This document shows positions 1 to 7,140 of a stretch of DNA of 64,000 nt, in pieces (the first letter of the stretch is position 1; every line of letters begins with the position of its first letter). The notes beneath the pieces are model-generated. The model was not told the origin of the DNA and searched no databases. It saw only the letters and a program-made list of their open reading frames with translations. Source of the DNA: Fusobacteriaceae bacterium (GTDB taxonomy: Bacteria > Fusobacteriota > Fusobacteriia > Fusobacteriales > Fusobacteriaceae); the NCBI GenBank assembly GCA_031272775.1, contig JAISTB010000009.1, positions 1 through 64,000 on the forward strand, written 5' to 3'. Position numbers and translations under genes: made by a program.

Positions 1-75
1 CGTGCGTTCACACTTGAAATCCGTGCAGCTACTTCCCGAAAAGATCAAAGGGTTTTTCGGTTCAAAGACTACCAG

Positions 76-2136
76 TTACGCTGCATAAACTGCGCAAGGT
101 TTAATCGGGGAAGCAATAATATTCTCATCAATCCATATCAAAAGTGCTCTCATAAGTTTACTTAGTAATGCACCCGAGTCTGAATTAAGGTATTCATGAT
201 ACAATTCTGATTTCTCAAAAGTGTTGACAGCCTTAAATTTGCTTAAATATTCTTTAATCTTTCGCTCAGCTACATATCGTGTCCATTCATTAGTACTCGT
301 AACATCATACGTGTTGGTTCCATAATCGTATGTCCAATCTATGATGTATCCAACCAACATTAATTTATGAAGCGCACTGTCGCATTCAAACTGAGAATAG
401 TGAAAATCTCTCAAAGAGAATCTTGTTTTTCCACTTAAGAGAAAATGATATATCTCCATTATAGTTTTTAGTTGCTGGTCTACCGGCCTATTATTTTGCA
501 GCCACAACCAAACGATGGAATTAAGATCTCCGGTCAATTGTTCCGACATGATGTTCTCTATATGAGAATTTGGATTTTCTAAGACAGAAATCATCTTTTC
601 GGCACTTTCATCTCTTTCAGGAATATATAAAATATAATTGTCCGAGTGATTGTCTTTTTCTTTGTCTCGACCTGCTCGCCCAGCCTCTTGATAGAATGAT
701 TCAATGGACCAAGGAAGGCCAAAATGTATAGTATAACGAATATTCTTTTTATTCACACCCATTCCAAAAGCTTTTGTAGCTATTATAAACGGAAATTCAT
801 TGTTGAGAAATGCTTTTTGTATTTCTGCTCTGTTGTCTTTTTCTCCTTCACGAGGGGCAAAAAAAGTCCTTCCGTGGGCATATCCATTCCTGCGAAGAAA
901 GGCATTAATGTCATCGCAGCCATTTTGCTGCCTATAATTACCTCTAGTATTGGCAAATATGATCCCTGCTATGGTATCTTCCCCGGTGGTTTCAAAAATA
1001 TTTTCATGTAGATTTCTTTCATAACGCTCATTCAGAGAAGATAGTTCCATCAATAATCTTTGTCGCCTCTCATCATTGTTTTCGCATCGAATAAAATGAT
1101 AATGTAATTCAGGTCGATCCATTTCACTTCCTGCTCTGACCGAGTCAAGAGATAGATTCAATTCAGCGCAGATATCAGTCAATACATTTTCTGAAGCGGT
1201 TGCCGTCAATCCTATCAGCTTTGCACCAGGACAATAATTTCGAATCGTATTGGCCAGTGTCAAATACGAAATTCGAAAATCATGACCCCATTCGGAAATG
1301 CAATGCGCCTCGTCAATAACAGCATAGCCATAATAGTTCCTTTTGGCTATTTTATTAAGTTTTGCCCGAAAACTTTTAATCATGAACCTCTCAGGGGAAA
1401 TCCATACAAACTGATATCTACCATCGCCAAAATCATCGAGAAAAGCTTTATTAGCTTCTGATGTATTATGACTCGCTATTGCGGCAGTTCTTACAATACT
1501 AAAACTATCTAAATTGAATTTTTGATCTTGAATCAAAGAAATCAGAGGCGCAACAATAAAGCTTATACAAGGTTGTAGCAATCCCGACAACTGATAGCAT
1601 AGTGATTTACCTGATCCAGTTGGCAGAATTCCTATGACATCCTGCCTTGCCAATGCTGCTTTAACTATATCCAATTGCCCGGAATTGAAGTGATCGTAGC
1701 CGAAAAGTTCAATAAGAAAGAATTCAAGAGCTTCCCTTATACAATCATCCGGATCGGGCCGCAAAGTATTATATATAATTGGTGGAGCTGTAGCGATCCT
1801 ATATTGTTGGTTTGTCACTTCATTCAGAGGTCTTATGAGCATTGCGCTCTCTGGTATAAAATAAGTTTCTTTTTCTGATACAGTAGCAATGGTTGCGGTA
1901 GCCTTTTTTGAATGGAAGTTTACTCGTGGCTTTTCTATGTGAATCCCTAGTAATGTCAGCAAATTTTTCATGAATAGCCAAATGTCATTAAAAGCAATTT
2001 GAAATAATTCTTGTTGGCTTTTTCTTACGCTTTCAGCTATTATCAAATCGACGTTCCAAACCTTTTCTGCAAGTTTTAAAATACCAGATTTCAAAAAATA
2101 AATAATCGCTATTTCATAAAATAGCCACCACAACAC
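76..2136 (-). CDS. RecQ-family ATP-dependent DNA helicase
   Basis: Superfamily 2 helicase of 686 aa. Walker A GILPTGSGKS is at about residue 171, DEAHCISEWGHDFR (motif II) at about 274, LTATAS (motif III) at about 312, and motifs V/VI read GMGVNKKNIRYTIHFGLP and QEAGRAGRDKE. A non-canonical stretch of about 130 residues precedes the helicase core, and I see no clear RQC or HRDC domain after it. The only in-frame start near the 5' end is GTG at 2136, without a good Shine-Dalgarno. The frame stays open leftward in gene sense through the adjacent prophage end, so the true start is uncertain. The gene is AT-rich compared with the core genes. With the kinase at 45208-46395 it probably formed one locus before prophage insertion. 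The helicase fold is certain; a defence role is inference. Confidence 0.85.
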   Translation of the reverse strand: MLWWLFYEIAIIYFLKSGILKLAEKVWNVDLIIAESVRKSQQELFQIAFNDIWLFMKNLLTLLGIHIEKPRVNFHSKKATATIATVSEKETYFIPESAMLIRPLNEVTNQQYRIATAPPIIYNTLRPDPDDCIREALEFFLIELFGYDHFNSGQLDIVKAALARQDVIGILPTGSGKSLCYQLSGLLQPCISFIVAPLISLIQDQKFNLDSFSIVRTAAIASHNTSEANKAFLDDFGDGRYQFVWISPERFMIKSFRAKLNKIAKRNYYGYAVIDEAHCISEWGHDFRISYLTLANTIRNYCPGAKLIGLTATASENVLTDICAELNLSLDSVRAGSEMDRPELHYHFIRCENNDERRQRLLMELSSLNERYERNLHENIFETTGEDTIAGIIFANTRGNYRQQNGCDDINAFLRRNGYAHGRTFFAPREGEKDNRAEIQKAFLNNEFPFIIATKAFGMGVNKKNIRYTIHFGLPWSIESFYQEAGRAGRDKEKDNHSDNYILYIPERDESAEKMISVLENPNSHIENIMSEQLTGDLNSIVWLWLQNNRPVDQQLKTIMEIYHFLLSGKTRFSLRDFHYSQFECDSALHKLMLVGYIIDWTYDYGTNTYDVTSTNEWTRYVAERKIKEYLSKFKAVNTFEKSELYHEYLNSDSGALLSKLMRALLIWIDENIIASPIKPCAVYAA

Positions 2137-2171
2137 GCAACCAACGAAACAAAGCCATCCATTTTCAAAAA

Positions 2172-2192
2172 GTGTGCCATTCGTGTGCCTAT
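2172..2192. repeat. Left attachment-like direct repeat (attL candidate)
   Basis: The sequence is GTGTGCCAT-TC-GTGTGCCTAT. It matches 45097-45117 at 19 of 21 positions, with only the two central bases differing. It contains two GTGTGCC copies spaced 11 bp, one helical turn, which could be integrase contacts. The mismatch in the middle is unusual for a crossover core, so these may be arm sites flanking a less obvious core. Confidence 0.45.
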
Positions 2193-2387
2193 TTTCCGAC
2201 GGCCTTCGGGCCGGTCTTTTTTTATTGGCCGGATCCGCTTCGGCCAGATATCAAAAGGTCCGGCCAAAATTCTGGCCGAACATTTTCAAAAATCATAAAA
2301 AATACAGCTTTCAAACACGCATAAATCCATACCGGTATCTCGAAAATCGGCTAAAATGCGGATGGCCATCAGGGTATCGGCGCAACA

Positions 2388-2414
2388 AAAAAAGGCATAC
2401 TGTGTGCCTTTTTT
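2388..2414 (-). terminator. Terminator of the integrase gene
   Basis: AAAAAAGGCA and TGCCTTTTTT form a 10-bp stem around a 7-nt loop. Read on the minus strand it ends in a T run, 17 bp past the integrase stop. It is symmetric and could act in both directions. Confidence 0.7.
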
Positions 2415-2430
2415 GCTTGAAATCCTGAAA

Positions 2431-3477
2431 TCAGGCTTCTTTGATTTCGATCATGTCGACGGCCGCCTGGAGTTCGACGATGGTCTTGTGCGTGTAGACC
2501 TTTTCAGTCATCTGCTCGAAGCTGACGTGGCCGATGATCTTGCGGATCGACGTCCCGTTCGCGCCGCTGTCGTTGATCAAAGACGCGAACGTGTGCCGGG
2601 TGTCGTGCACGTAGTGGTGCTCTATCCCAAGGGACGCCATGAGCTTATGGAATTTCACGCGGTACGAGTGTATGCCCCGCTGCTTGCCTGTCCGGGTCGT
2701 GACGAGGGTTTCGCCTTCGGTCCGCATGAGCCCTTTGAACAAAGGGACAAGATCCCTGTGGATGGGAATCAGGCGGTCGCGCCCGGCGTCCGTTTTCGAT
2801 CCGCCTATGATATATCGTTCTTTCAAGTTGACGTCGCATTTTTTCAGCTTCAGCAGCTCATTGATCCGCATTCCGGTATAAATCAGGATCAGGACCGTAT
2901 CCACAAGGGGGACGAGGCGGCTGCGCCACAGGATGGAGATCTCCTGCGGCGAAAATATCCTGTGTTCCCTGACGCCTACTTTTTTCCCCGTCTCGATCAG
3001 ATGACAGAAATTCCGGTCGACAAAGCCGTATTTTTCCGCGTAATTGTAGATGGAACAGAAAATGCCTTTGTAATAGGCTTTTGTGTTGGGCGCGAGGTCC
3101 ATGTCGTCAAACATTTTCTGGACGTCTATCAGCTTGATATCACGGATCGGGCGGTGGTAAAGAGGCGCAAATTTCCGGATCACGTATTTTTCCGTGTATG
3201 CGGAATTTTCCGCGATGGCTTTGAAATGCTCCTCGCGCCACAGGTCGATGGTTCCGCCGAATGTCAGATTCTTGACGTCGGTGTCATAGGGGTCTTTCTT
3301 CCATGCGGCCAGGGCGTCGGCCGCTTCGGACGCGGTCCTGTAAATGCCCACGGTCATCCGGCGGCGCTTTCCTGTCACGGGATCCGCGTCCAGGGTGACG
3401 ACCGCTCGGTATTTTTTGTTGCGTCTTCCGTCTCGCATCGTGTAGATGGATCCGGAACCTTTCGGATTTCTTCGCAT
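2431..3477 (-). CDS. int: Phage tyrosine integrase
   Basis: Site-specific recombinase of 348 aa for prophage integration and excision. The N-terminal part (GSGSIYTMRDGRRNKKYRA) looks like an AP2-type arm-binding domain, followed by a SAM-like core-binding domain. The catalytic domain shows the first Arg in YTGMRINELL, the HDTRH box (HxxR), GH in IIGHVS, and the Tyr nucleophile in VYTHKT. I place the start at ATG 3477, which has AGGAG 11 nt upstream; the GTG at 3489 overlaps that AGGAG and is unlikely. It sits at the prophage edge next to the attachment-like repeat and is transcribed outward, as in many temperate phages. Confidence 0.95.
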   Translation of the reverse strand: MRRNPKGSGSIYTMRDGRRNKKYRAVVTLDADPVTGKRRRMTVGIYRTASEAADALAAWKKDPYDTDVKNLTFGGTIDLWREEHFKAIAENSAYTEKYVIRKFAPLYHRPIRDIKLIDVQKMFDDMDLAPNTKAYYKGIFCSIYNYAEKYGFVDRNFCHLIETGKKVGVREHRIFSPQEISILWRSRLVPLVDTVLILIYTGMRINELLKLKKCDVNLKERYIIGGSKTDAGRDRLIPIHRDLVPLFKGLMRTEGETLVTTRTGKQRGIHSYRVKFHKLMASLGIEHHYVHDTRHTFASLINDSGANGTSIRKIIGHVSFEQMTEKVYTHKTIVELQAAVDMIEIKEA

Positions 3478-3515
3478 AATAAAAATCACTCCTGTTTCTT
3501 CATGTAAAATAAATT

Positions 3516-3544
3516 TTGTATTTTTTGAAAAGGCGTGATATAAT
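3516..3544 (+). promoter_or_regulatory. Sigma70-like promoter between int and the membrane-protein gene
   Basis: TTGTAT (3516-3521), 17-bp spacer and TATAAT (3539-3544) on the plus strand. No gene lies downstream in that direction before the hairpins at 3564-3613, so it may drive a short RNA. Confidence 0.5.
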
Positions 3545-3574
3545 AGGGCGAATGGGCTTGATTTTATATCACGC
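3533..3574. repeat. Perfect 11-bp inverted repeat over the promoter -10
   Basis: GCGTGATATAA (3533-3543) and TTATATCACGC (3564-3574) are exact inverted copies separated by 20 bp. The left arm covers the -10 box, so it could be an operator. As RNA, only the right arm would lie inside the transcript. Confidence 0.6.
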
Positions 3575-3578
3575 TCTC

Positions 3579-3616
3579 ATACCTTTCCGGATGGCAGTCC
3601 GGGGAGGTATTTTTTA
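3579..3616 (+). terminator. Rho-independent terminator
   Basis: ATACCTTTCCGGA pairs with TCCGGGGAGGTAT around a 6-nt TGGCAG loop, apart from a small mismatch, and is followed by TTTTTATT on the plus strand. It would end a transcript of about 60 nt from the promoter at 3516-3544 and lies just past the stop of the minus-strand gene at 3614. Confidence 0.6.
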
Positions 3617-4195
3617 TTGGCCTTCGGGCCATGTGATCATGTTGATGTACATGCTCCAATAGACTTGATCGGCTTTCCGGTAGATATGCCCGTCGGCCGC
3701 CGTCGCATTTTCCAGGCGCTGGCCGTAAAGGGCAAGGATGGCGGTCGGCTGATCCGCCGGTCGCAGGGCGACGTCGGCAATCAGTCCGCCGGGCGGCCAG
3801 TCGTCGGGGACCGCGAAAACCGCCCGGGCGTCGCCGCCTTTGACGGGGATCCGCTTTTCGATCGGCGGAATTTTTGAAGACATGGAGCTCGACAGGGTAA
3901 AGGCGAGGACCGCGCCCTCGGGGATATTTGTCTGGACAGACATCCGGATTTCTTTCCGGGCGTAATTTTTCCAGATCTCGAAGGCGGCGTTGATTTCCGT
4001 CGCATGGGCGGCGTCCATGTCTTCACGCCGAAGCCGCCGGAGGCGTTCATAATCTTCTTGCGATTCGGCGGCGGGGGATTTTGCAGGCGGGCGGGGAATC
4101 GTGTTGACGAAGATGACCAGGGCGATGTTAAAGAGAAGCATGGAAATGGCCAGCCATTTTATGATGTTTTTTCTTTTTCCATTGGTCTCTACCAT
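3614..4195 (-). CDS. Unknown prophage membrane-anchored protein
   Basis: 193 aa. The start is ATG 4195 with GGGAGGT 4 nt upstream. A cytoplasmic tip (MVETNGKRKN) is followed by one transmembrane segment at about residues 14-31 and a charged, possibly coiled stretch (EDYERLRRLRREDMD). The soluble remainder is rich in beta-prone residues and ends MITWPEGQ. It lies between int and the repressor and is probably expressed in the lysogen, the usual place for lysogenic-conversion or superinfection-exclusion genes. I do not recognise a family; the conversion role is inference from position. Confidence 0.65.
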   Translation of the reverse strand: MVETNGKRKNIIKWLAISMLLFNIALVIFVNTIPRPPAKSPAAESQEDYERLRRLRREDMDAAHATEINAAFEIWKNYARKEIRMSVQTNIPEGAVLAFTLSSSMSSKIPPIEKRIPVKGGDARAVFAVPDDWPPGGLIADVALRPADQPTAILALYGQRLENATAADGHIYRKADQVYWSMYINMITWPEGQ

Positions 4196-4230
4196 GAACA
4201 CCTCCCAGATGTTCTCGTATCGCAAGCGAT

Positions 4231-4374
4231 TTATTTACGCATAATGTTATTTTTTTCTATCTGCCAATACCGGAAGTCCGGGGACATACCGGTAATGGTT
4301 CCGGTTCCGGCCTGCATCTTCTTTCCGTCAGGTCCATATAAGTCAAGCGTCTCCCGCGTTCGCAATGTCTTCAC
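4231..4374 (-). CDS. Small ORF coupled to the repressor gene
   Basis: 47 codons starting at a GTG that shares one base with the repressor stop (TAGTG), so translation could be coupled by re-initiation. The product begins VKTLRTRETLDLYGPDGKK and has a plausible compact composition. There is no independent Shine-Dalgarno. It fills the otherwise empty gap between the repressor and the membrane-protein gene. It may be real or a chance frame. Confidence 0.4.
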   Translation of the reverse strand: MKTLRTRETLDLYGPDGKKMQAGTGTITGMSPDFRYWQIEKNNIMRK

Positions 4375-4991
4375 TACGTTATTTTTATCTGGCAAGCGAC
4401 ACACTTGCCGACGATTTTCACTGTCTCAAAACGTTCCTTTTTGATATGTATATCATCATAGTCAGGATTTTCCGCTTTCAAAACGATCTCCGTCTCCCTG
4501 AACCGGATCCGCTTCAGGGTCACATCGTTCTCCAGCATGACGGCCACGATGTCGCCGTCCCTGACTTCGGCGTTTTCCCTGATAAAAACAAAGTCGCCGT
4601 CATTGATGCGCGCGCCGATCATGGAGCTGCCGACGGCCTGCAAGGCGTAATCGCAGTGGATGTCTTTCGTGACCGGCACGCTTTTCCCGGCCCATACGAT
4701 GGCTTCCACTGCTTGACCGCAGGCGATCTGGCCTTTCAAGGGGATCAGCTTGATGATTTTTTTCTTTTCATCATTTAACCGTGGGACATTATAACCCATG
4801 AGCCATGCCTCGCTATAATTGCCAAGGGCGTCAGCAATCAAGCTCAGATTTCCTTGTTTTGGCTCATAGGCCCCCGAAAGGTACTGACTTATGGTCGACT
4901 TACTCAACCCCGTCATTCTTACCAAATCCACGGGCTTCAGATTCTCAATATTCAGCGCCTCTTGCAGGCGCTCGCAGCATTTCACTTTCAT
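4374..4991 (-). CDS. CI-type phage repressor (HTH plus S24 peptidase)
   Basis: 205 aa, starting at ATG 4991 with GGAGG 5 nt upstream. The N-terminal HTH (LKPVDLVRMTGLSKSTISQYLSG) binds operators. The C-terminal LexA/CI-like S24 domain shows the catalytic Ser in VGSSMIGARINDGDF and the general-base Lys in DVTLKRIRF. The linker IACGQ fits the usual Ala-Gly-type self-cleavage site with a Cys at P1'. This predicts RecA-stimulated autocleavage and SOS induction of the prophage. It is divergent from the Cro-like gene, with a consensus promoter (5026-5054) covered by an operator at 5039-5055. Confidence 0.92.
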   Translation of the reverse strand: MKVKCCERLQEALNIENLKPVDLVRMTGLSKSTISQYLSGAYEPKQGNLSLIADALGNYSEAWLMGYNVPRLNDEKKKIIKLIPLKGQIACGQAVEAIVWAGKSVPVTKDIHCDYALQAVGSSMIGARINDGDFVFIRENAEVRDGDIVAVMLENDVTLKRIRFRETEIVLKAENPDYDDIHIKKERFETVKIVGKCVACQIKIT

Positions 4992-5025
4992 ATTTCCTCC
5001 GTAAGTATTCAAATTCTGTAACTTT

Positions 5026-5054
5026 ATTATATACCAAGGTTCCCAAAAAGTCAA
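5026..5054 (-). promoter_or_regulatory. Repressor-maintenance promoter (PRM/PL-like)
   Basis: On the minus strand: TTGACT (5054-5049), exactly 17 bp, TATAAT (5031-5026). It reads into the repressor gene. The operator at 5039-5055 overlaps the spacer and -35 box, implying autoregulation. Confidence 0.8.
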
Positions 5055-5055
5055 C
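5039..5055. promoter_or_regulatory. Putative repressor operator (imperfect)
   Basis: GTTCCCAAAAAGTCAAC shares its left half with the perfect palindrome at 5371-5387. It lies over the -35 box and spacer of the repressor promoter. Confidence 0.5.
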
Positions 5056-5068
5056 TTTTTAAATAAAA

Positions 5069-5085
5069 GTTCCGAAAATAAGAAA
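5069..5085. promoter_or_regulatory. Putative repressor operator (half-site)
   Basis: GTTCCGAAAATAAGAAA is identical over its first 11 bases to the palindrome at 5371-5387. It lies between the two divergent promoters. Confidence 0.5.
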
Positions 5086-5092
5086 ATAAATG

Positions 5093-5121
5093 TTGACAAA
5101 ATGAAAAAAATCATTTATAAT
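5093..5121 (+). promoter_or_regulatory. Early lytic promoter (PR-like)
   Basis: TTGACA (5093-5098), 17-bp spacer and TATAAT (5116-5121): a full consensus sigma70 promoter reading into the Cro-like gene. An operator lies immediately downstream of the -10 (5124-5140). Confidence 0.9.
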
Positions 5122-5123
5122 AA

Positions 5124-5140
5124 GTTCGTAAATTAGGAAC
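5124..5140. promoter_or_regulatory. Putative operator at the early promoter
   Basis: GTTCGTAAATTAGGAAC is an imperfect 17-bp palindrome (GTTC-N9-GAAC) at the expected transcription start of the early promoter. Repressor bound here would block lytic transcription. Confidence 0.65.
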
Positions 5141-5153
5141 CAAGGAGAAAACA

Positions 5154-5399
5154 ATGAAATATATATATGACTATAGCAAGCTCAAAGGGCGCATTACCGA
5201 GAAAGCGGGCAACCGCAAAAATTTGTGTGCCATGTTCCCGATGGCGCACAGCACCCTGTGGAATAGACTCAACAACAAGGCCTATTTCACGCAGTCCGAG
5301 ATCGAGAGGATGTGCGAAATCCTCGAAATTTCTGACAAGGACATAAAAGAATATTTTTTTTCAAAACAAAGTTCCGAAAATCGGAACGCGACCGCTTGA
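5154..5399 (+). CDS. Cro-like phage regulator
   Basis: 81 aa, first gene of the early operon, with AAGGAG upstream of ATG 5154. It carries a compact HTH-like region (LCAMFPMAHSTLWNRLNNKAYFTQSEIERMCEILE) of the type seen in small DUF739/Cro-like proteins of Firmicutes phages. A perfect 17-bp operator palindrome lies inside its last codons (5371-5387). By position opposite CI it is the likely lytic switch partner. Confidence 0.75.
   Translation: MKYIYDYSKLKGRITEKAGNRKNLCAMFPMAHSTLWNRLNNKAYFTQSEIERMCEILEISDKDIKEYFFSKQSSENRNATA
5371..5387. promoter_or_regulatory. Perfect 17-bp operator palindrome inside the Cro-like gene
   Basis: GTTCCGA-AAA-TCGGAAC is exactly symmetric and matches the operators near 5039, 5069 and 5124. 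Being about 250 bp downstream of the promoter it could support looping or a roadblock by the repressor. Confidence 0.7.
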
Positions 5400-5428
5400 C
5401 TTCCGGCCGCAAAAAGGGGGAGAGAGCC

Positions 5429-5656
5429 ATGATGTTATTACAATTTACCTTCAACCTCGTCTTTCTGATTTTCCTGACCCAACCCGATCCTGCGGTCGAA
5501 AAATGCGGAGGTCCAGATCTCGTATTGAAAATTTTGATCGGAACTGGGTGGTTGTTATTCTTAGTTGGTACCTCGCTAATCGTTTACATGCTGGCGACGG
5601 GAGAAATATCATTCGCATACTTCGCACTGCACCCGTTTGTAAAAGTTGGTCAGTAA
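5429..5656 (+). CDS. Small two-helix membrane protein
   Basis: 75 aa, ATG 5429 preceded by GGGGGAGAG. Two hydrophobic segments (about residues 3-16 and 34-55) flank a short polar loop (DPAVEKCGGPD). The function is unknown. It lies directly after the Cro-like gene in the early operon, a position often used by host-takeover or exclusion peptides. Confidence 0.6.
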   Translation: MMLLQFTFNLVFLIFLTQPDPAVEKCGGPDLVLKILIGTGWLLFLVGTSLIVYMLATGEISFAYFALHPFVKVGQ

Positions 5657-5714
5657 TGCCTAACTCCCTAAGATAACGCGTCTTGTCGTGCATGCCATGT
5701 TTATCAATATAGAC

Positions 5715-6110
5715 ATGACCACAGAAGAAATGCTTGATAAAGCTGAAAAACTTCAAAAAAGAGCGCGCATCTTGTCTATTATTCTTTCTAATTATGAGCT
5801 TAATCGCAATATTTGTCACCTTTTACAAAGACGATATAAGAACTCAAAAAAGCCAAAAGACTTCAATAACGAAACAAGCGCAAGAGTAGAAGAAAACAAC
5901 GCGATCCAGTTGCTCCTTTATCATGATATCAATTCCACACAATTTCATAATTTCCGCTCGATTAGAATCAACAAGTTTATAACGATACACATCTCCGTTC
6001 TGCTCACAGTATGCCATCAATTCTTTTGCAAATTTCAAAACATCCACAATGATCACCTCAATCAACAAAAAATCATTATTGACGCAAAAAGTCAACGGAA
6101 GGCTGAATGA
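5715..6110 (+). CDS. Doubtful early ORF, overlapped on the other strand
   Basis: Only the first 40 codons (MTTEEMLDKAEKLQKRARIL) look protein-like. The distal half reads like the reverse complement of the minus-strand ORF at 5844-6047. A +1 frame (5734-5889, TTG start) would instead give a 51-aa peptide with one transmembrane helix (LLFFLIMSLIAIFVTFY) and a basic tail, which looks more natural for the downstream half. One plus-strand small membrane protein, perhaps with a frameshift, may exist here. I cannot decide which frame is real. Confidence 0.25.
   Translation: MTTEEMLDKAEKLQKRARILSIILSNYELNRNICHLLQRRYKNSKKPKDFNNETSARVEENNAIQLLLYHDINSTQFHNFRSIRINKFITIHISVLLTVCHQFFCKFQNIHNDHLNQQKIIIDAKSQRKAE
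5844..6047 (-). CDS. Small unknown protein on the minus strand of the early region
   Basis: 67 aa from a GTG at 6047 with GAGG 8 nt upstream. The first 50 residues (VDVLKFAKELMAYCEQNGDV) have ordinary globular composition; the end is hydrophobic and aromatic (VVFFYSCACFVIEVFWLF). It runs against the early operon, so it would be an independently expressed insert gene. A TTGAC-N7-GTCAA inverted repeat (6079-6095) lies upstream. The function is unknown. Confidence 0.4.
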   Translation of the reverse strand: MDVLKFAKELMAYCEQNGDVYRYKLVDSNRAEIMKLCGIDIMIKEQLDRVVFFYSCACFVIEVFWLF

Positions 6111-6142
6111 ATACCATATTCAAAGCATTTGAGGAGAAAGAA

Positions 6143-6157
6143 ATGAAAACATCTTAA
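6143..6157 (+). other. Four-codon leader mini-ORF
   Basis: ATG-AAA-ACA-TCT-TAA follows an excellent GAGGAG ribosome-binding site, 40 bp before the gene at 6198. It could be a translation-coupling leader or the decayed start of a lost gene. Confidence 0.3.
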
Positions 6158-6197
6158 CGGCCGTTACCAGCCGACAAGTCTGAGGGGGCGATGTCAA

Positions 6198-6659
6198 ATG
6201 GTACAAACGATTGAAAAAAGCACCGCAATCTGTAACACAACAAAATCCGGATATCCTGCACTTTGGGAATGCGGAGGGGCCACAACAAAAGGAGGATTCG
6301 CCCGTGTCATCTGTGGCCCGGGCTTCGAAAAGAAAAAAGCAATTTTTGTCAGGACCGGCGGCGAGTTATCCAACGGCGACCACGCATTATTTGTGGTCGA
6401 AAAAGGGGATCACCTCGTCCAGGTAAAGCGCCAAAACGAGGAGATCGAAATCGAGATTTTTCGTATCAGCGGATGGTGTAAAGATTTGCACGGAAATCAC
6501 ATCGCGGATCTTGACCTGATCAACCGATACGACATGGGAGAATGGACGAATCCCGTATCTCCGCAGATGGCAGACGCGGTTTTCGCGGCCATCTCGAAAG
6601 CCAAGCACTACCACTGCCGCGAAATGTATTTCGGGATTTCCCCGGAACCTATCATCTGA
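6198..6659 (+). CDS. Unknown early phage protein
   Basis: 153 aa, ATG 6198 with GAGGGGG about 10 nt upstream. The middle (GGATTKGGFARVICGPGFEKKKAIFVRTGGELSNGDHALF is the region) is glycine-rich and beta-prone; the C-terminal half has His and Cys residues (KAKHYHCREMYFG). No family recognised. It is followed by a strong terminator at 6697-6737, so it ends an early transcription unit. Confidence 0.65.
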   Translation: MVQTIEKSTAICNTTKSGYPALWECGGATTKGGFARVICGPGFEKKKAIFVRTGGELSNGDHALFVVEKGDHLVQVKRQNEEIEIEIFRISGWCKDLHGNHIADLDLINRYDMGEWTNPVSPQMADAVFAAISKAKHYHCREMYFGISPEPII

Positions 6660-6696
6660 ATATTCTGCATGCCAACCGTTACAATTACGACCGGCG

Positions 6697-6737
6697 CCGC
6701 AAAAATTTTTTATAAGGAATTTTTGCGGTGTTTTTTT
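6697..6737 (+). terminator. Rho-independent terminator
   Basis: CCGCAAAAATT and AATTTTTGCGG form a perfect 11-bp stem around 10 nt, followed by GTG and eight Ts. It separates the first early genes from the replication operon, so read-through or antitermination would be needed. Confidence 0.85.
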
Positions 6738-6803
6738 ACCCAAAAAAAACCGATACGAGCGACGAGGGCCCATATATCTCCGTTGCCACGACATACCGGA
6801 AAC

Positions 6804-6828
6804 GGGGAGCGCTAACCTGACGCTCCCC
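6804..6828 (+). other. Strong hairpin upstream of the 6859 gene
   Basis: GGGGAGCG and CGCTCCCC are a perfect 8-bp stem around a 9-nt loop with no T run after it. It lies 30 bp before the next start and may be an mRNA leader structure or an antitermination-type element. Confidence 0.4.
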
Positions 6829-6858
6829 GAAAAAGCAATTTTCAGCCAAGGGGGCACA

Positions 6859-7140
6859 ATGGAAAAACAAACACAAAAATATTCAATGTTTGCCGGAACC
6901 TTCGGCTCCTGCCACGATCACGCAGGATACTGGCAGCCGATTCTTGCGCCGGACTACATGGCGGCGCGGGAGGTTATGTTCAAGCTGTACGGCAAAAACT
7001 GGAGTTTCGTCCACACGTGGGATATATGGACCGCGTTTATAGACGAAGTGAAAAAAACGGAAATGGGAAAGGAAAAGGCGCTGCCGAAAGTCGTCTGGGT
7101 GGAGCATGGAAAACCCGAAAGATACGCTGACATTCGATGA
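6859..7140 (+). CDS. Unknown early phage protein
   Basis: 93 aa, ATG with AAGGGGG 5 nt upstream. It is aromatic-rich (GSCHDHAGYWQPILAPDYM, WSFVHTWDIWTAFIDEV) with conserved-looking His and Trp residues. The next small gene overlaps its end. No family recognised. Confidence 0.65.
   Translation: MEKQTQKYSMFAGTFGSCHDHAGYWQPILAPDYMAAREVMFKLYGKNWSFVHTWDIWTAFIDEVKKTEMGKEKALPKVVWVEHGKPERYADIR

Larger units (their letters stand above)
2137..2430. other. Intergenic left prophage end with several palindromes
   Basis: There is no gene here. The stretch holds the left attachment-like repeat (2172-2192), a GGCC-TTCG-GGCC hairpin followed by seven Ts (2198-2225, plus-strand terminator-like), further GGCC-based inverted repeats around 2228-2280, and the integrase terminator at 2388-2414. 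Such repeat-rich sequence next to an integrase gene is usual for phage attachment regions with integrase arm sites. Confidence 0.5.

Noticed and set aside
2356-3507. Plus-strand open frame of 383 codons opposite the integrase
   Set aside because: The integrase has clear catalytic motifs on the minus strand; the frame is a shadow.
6079-6095. TTGAC-N7-GTCAA here and TTGAC-N5-GTCAA at 39626-39640 as a shared regulon operator
   Set aside because: Only two loose matches with different spacing; each overlaps or mimics a -35 box, so chance is likely.
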